A stretch of DNA of 34,548 nt from Pseudomonadota bacterium (lineage in GTDB: Bacteria; Pseudomonadota; Gammaproteobacteria; SURF-13), in the NCBI GenBank assembly GCA_027624315.1, contig JAQBXX010000016.1:1-34548 (forward strand), given 5' to 3'. A program made the translations under genes and the position numbers. Position 1 is the first letter of the stretch. Every line of letters starts with the position of its first letter. The notes beneath the pieces are model-generated. The model did no database searches and was not told the DNA's origin. It worked only from the letters and a program-made list of their open reading frames with translations. Below, piece after piece: positions 32,526 through 34,548 of the stretch.

Positions 32526-33709
32526 CACGCGCACGCGCCTCTTCCCCGTCACCCGCGCTGGGCGCTCGGCTGCTCGCGTGGTACGACCGCTTTGGCCGCA
32601 AAGACCTGCCCTGGCAGGCGAACGCCACGCCTTATCGCGTGTGGGTGTCCGAGATCATGCTGCAGCAGACGCAGGTGGCGACGGTCATCCCCTATTACCT
32701 GCGCTTCATCGAGCGCTTCCCGGATGTGGACGTGCTTGCGTGCGCCACGCTGGATGAGGTGCTGCACCTGTGGACGGGTTTGGGCTACTACGCGCGCGCG
32801 CGCAACCTGCACCGCGCCGCGTGCATTATACGTGAGCACTATCACGGTGAACTGCCGCGCGACATCGGCCTGCTCATGCAGTTGCCCGGCATCGGGCGCT
32901 CGACGGCTGGCGCGCTGCTCGCGCTGGCGCACGGTGAGCATCACGCCATACTCGACGGCAACGTGAAGCGTGTGCTGGCGCGCTTTCATGCCATCGCGGG
33001 CTGGCCAGGCGCACCTGCGGTTGAAAAAAAATTGTGGGCGCTGGCCGAAGCTCATCTGCCTGCAGCACGCCTGCGCGACTATACGCAGGCGTTCATGGAT
33101 TTGGGCGCCACCCTGTGCACGCGCGGGCAGCCCGCATGTGCCCGCTGCCCGCTGGCGCACGACTGCGCGGCATATGCCGATGGGCGTGCGACGGACTTTC
33201 CCTCACCTAAACCATGCGCGGCAAAACCGGTGCGCAGAATCACGTTTGTGATGCTGCGCAACAAGGAAGGCGCGGTGCTGCTCATGCAGCGCCCGCCTGC
33301 GGGCATATGGGGCGGGCTGTGGAGTTTTCCGGAATGCACGCATCGCAGCGGGCGGAAAATTCAACGCTGGTGCGAAAGTGAGCTCGGCTTTATCGTCGAG
33401 CACGTCGAGCGCCATGGCCCGCTACACCACACCTTCAGCCATTTTCATCTCGACATCCTGCCCATGGTCGCGGAGGTGACGGGTCAGCGGCCCGCGGTCA
33501 TGGAAATACGGCCTGCCATCTGGTATAACATCACAAAGCCCGACGCGCGCGGCCTCGCCGCGCCGGTGCAACGTTTATTGCTCGAATTGGCAAAACACCC
33601 TGCAAGGAAAATTCATGACGCGAATGGTGAACTGCGTAAAACTGGGCCGCGAGGCCGAAGCTCTCAAGCTCCCGCCGTATCCGGGCGCGCTCGGCAAACG
33701 GATTTTTGA
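32522..33709 (+). CDS. mutY: MutY, adenine DNA glycosylase, with a C-terminal run-on
   Basis: MutY removes adenine mispaired with 8-oxoguanine. Catalytic E44 lies in [11 protein letters not shown] and D145 in [12 protein letters not shown], in the HhH-GPD fold with [13 protein letters not shown]. The iron-sulfur cluster ligands are C199, C206, C209 and C215, with the canonical C-x6-C-x2-C-x5-C spacing. The C-terminal NUDIX-like 8-oxoG recognition domain has [12 protein letters not shown]. The family normally ends at the equivalent of [10 protein letters not shown] (about residue 361). Here the frame continues for 34 residues through the yggX Shine-Dalgarno sequence and the first 95 nt of yggX, suggesting loss of the old stop codon. 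Confidence 0.95.
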   Translation: MTRARASSPSPALGARLLAWYDRFGRKDLPWQANATPYRVWVSEIMLQQTQVATVIPYYLRFIERFPDVDVLACATLDEVLHLWTGLGYYARARNLHRAACIIREHYHGELPRDIGLLMQLPGIGRSTAGALLALAHGEHHAILDGNVKRVLARFHAIAGWPGAPAVEKKLWALAEAHLPAARLRDYTQAFMDLGATLCTRGQPACARCPLAHDCAAYADGRATDFPSPKPCAAKPVRRITFVMLRNKEGAVLLMQRPPAGIWGGLWSFPECTHRSGRKIQRWCESELGFIVEHVERHGPLHHTFSHFHLDILPMVAEVTGQRPAVMEIRPAIWYNITKPDARGLAAPVQRLLLELAKHPARKIHDANGELRKTGPRGRSSQAPAVSGRARQTDF

Positions 33710-33890
33710 AAACGTCTCCGCCGAGGGGTGGAAGATGTGGGTCGCTCATCAGACCCTGCTCATCAACGAAAACCGGCTGAGCATGATCGACCCGAAGGCG
33801 CGCGAATTCCTCGCGCATGAAATGGAAAAATTCTTTTTCGGCGACGGCTCGGCAACGCCGTCCGGTTATGTGCCACCGGTGAGTAAATAG
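33615..33890 (+). CDS. yggX: YggX, Fe(2+)-trafficking/oxidative-damage protection protein
   Basis: This 91-residue cytoplasmic protein limits iron-driven oxidative damage and helps keep Fe-S clusters intact. It matches the family throughout: [24 protein letters not shown] with the conserved Cys7, [26 protein letters not shown], and [23 protein letters not shown] precedes its ATG within the mutY run-on. mutY-yggX is the standard pairing in gammaproteobacteria, and MutY itself needs an Fe-S cluster. Confidence 0.97.
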   Translation: MTRMVNCVKLGREAEALKLPPYPGALGKRIFENVSAEGWKMWVAHQTLLINENRLSMIDPKAREFLAHEMEKFFFGDGSATPSGYVPPVSK

Positions 33891-33944
33891 GCGCGCGCCG
33901 TACGTGTGCTGGTAAAGTCATCACTCAAAAGGGCGGGGGGTGCC

Positions 33945-34300
33945 ATGAACAATATTTATCTCCGTCAGTTGCAAAAAAATATCGTGCACGGGCGCCTGGA
34001 CGTCACCCTTGCCGATGGCCAGACGCACAGCTTCGGCGCTGACGGCCCGCGTGCGGGACCAATCCATGGGTCCAGAAATACATCTTCCCCGGCGGCTACA
34101 ACCCGGCGCTGTCGGAGGTGAGCCGGGCGATTGAGAACTCGGGACTGGTGAGCTGCGATATCGAGGTATTACGACTGCACTACGCCAAGACGCTGGCCGT
34201 ATGGCGCCAGCGCTTCCGTGCGCATCGTGCCGAGGTCGAGCGGCGCATGAGCGTGATCTGCAGGCGCGCGGAGATTTACAGCGCGCGATCCAGGCCTTGA
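33945..34300 (+). pseudogene. Remnant of a cyclopropane-fatty-acid-synthase-like methyltransferase gene
   Basis: A good ribosome-binding site (GGGGGG) precedes ATG 33945. The first 28 residues (LRQLQKNIVHGRLDVTLADGQTHSFG) match the start of CFA-synthase-type SAM methyltransferases. The reading then jumps, near 34045-34060 and with a frame change, to the C-terminal blocks WVQKYIFPGGYNPALSEV, and VLRLHYAKTLAVWRQRF. The central SAM-binding domain of some 250-300 residues is missing and the natural C terminus is not recognisable. This is best read as an internal deletion with further decay. Confidence 0.8.
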
Positions 34301-34468
34301 CGCCCGTCATCTGCCTGGACGATAGCCGGCTCTTCGCGCACCCGAAGGGGGTAGCGTGCCTGCTTAACATCCGCCGAATGTGAATGAGACGCTTGTGGCG
34401 TAGCCATACTCAAACCTCTAGGTAATCTGTCCGGTATATCTCCCGCCAAAACCATGCCAAATCGATTG

Positions 34469-34533
34469 CGTCGCCATTTTTCGCGAAACCCGAAATGGGT
34501 CCATCCGATTTCGGGAGCGAAAAATTGGCGACG
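34469..34533. repeat. Long imperfect inverted repeat near the window end
   Basis: The left arm starts CGTCGCCATTTTTCGC (34469-34484) and the right arm ends GCGAAAAATTGGCGACG (34517-34533). Inner parts CCCGAAATGG and CCGATTTCGGG also pair, giving about 25 paired bases with one bulge around a short loop. No gene is recognisable between 34301 and the window end. It may be another dispersed palindromic unit or the leader of a gene beyond the window. Confidence 0.55.
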
Positions 34534-34548
34534 GGTATTGCCTCCGGC

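Overview
The window looks like chromosomal DNA from a GC-rich gammaproteobacterium. The gene order tRNA-Pro/folD/mfd, clpS-clpA-infA-bpt-aat, ubiC-ubiA, rpiA/ilvA and asmA-mutY-yggX is typical of that class, and FolD, ClpA, HigBA and Aat read closest to the E. coli-type proteins I know. No rRNA, CRISPR array, prophage or replication origin is visible. The genus cannot be named from this sequence alone.

Layout. 0.08-4.8 kb: a tRNA-Pro(UGG) gene, folD, then mfd convergent to folD with a large inverted repeat between them. 4.9-10.9 kb: an almost complete bacterial N-degron pathway. It comprises the adaptor ClpS, the unfoldase ClpA, the leucyl/phenylalanyl transferase Aat and the Asp/Glu leucyltransferase Bpt. 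Translation factor IF-1 sits between clpA and bpt, and a FemAB-like COG3146 protein heads the aat-bpt operon. 10.9-17.2 kb: an accessory stretch with a MazF-type toxin pair, an M1 metallopeptidase coupled to a ChaN-PDZ protein, a Fic protein and an E. coli-type HigBA pair. 17.2-20.4 kb: rfaH and an EPS-type winged-helix regulator whose 3' end is cut by an IS3-family element, then a poorly coding gap. 20.4-24.1 kb: VOC protein, ubiC-ubiA, a broken glycine-zipper gene, carboxylesterase, GIY-YIG and HIT proteins. 24.1-28.4 kb: rpiA-DUF2905-purT on the minus strand, then divergent ilvA and an orphan membrane protein. 28.4-29.8 kb: a yqjD-yqjE-yqjK-like envelope operon with a frameshifted first gene. 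29.9-34.5 kb: two small coupled membrane proteins, then asmA-mutY-yggX and the remains of a cyclopropane-fatty-acid-synthase-like gene.

How the genes work together. Bpt and Aat attach Leu (or Phe) to protein N termini, ClpS recognises these residues and ClpA unfolds the protein for ClpP. UbiC and UbiA catalyse the first two dedicated steps of ubiquinone synthesis. MutY and YggX both limit oxidative damage.

The most unusual feature is the number of palindromic elements. They lie between convergent genes, in divergent promoter regions and, most strikingly, in frame inside aat, where they add about 40 residues. Other points of interest are a perfect 38-bp palindrome ahead of higBA, a MITE-like element with 19-bp terminal repeats between infA and bpt, and several decayed or frameshifted genes. 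I found no convincing wholly new multi-gene system. The best candidate for new biology is the COG3146 protein as a possible third member of the N-degron transferase operon.
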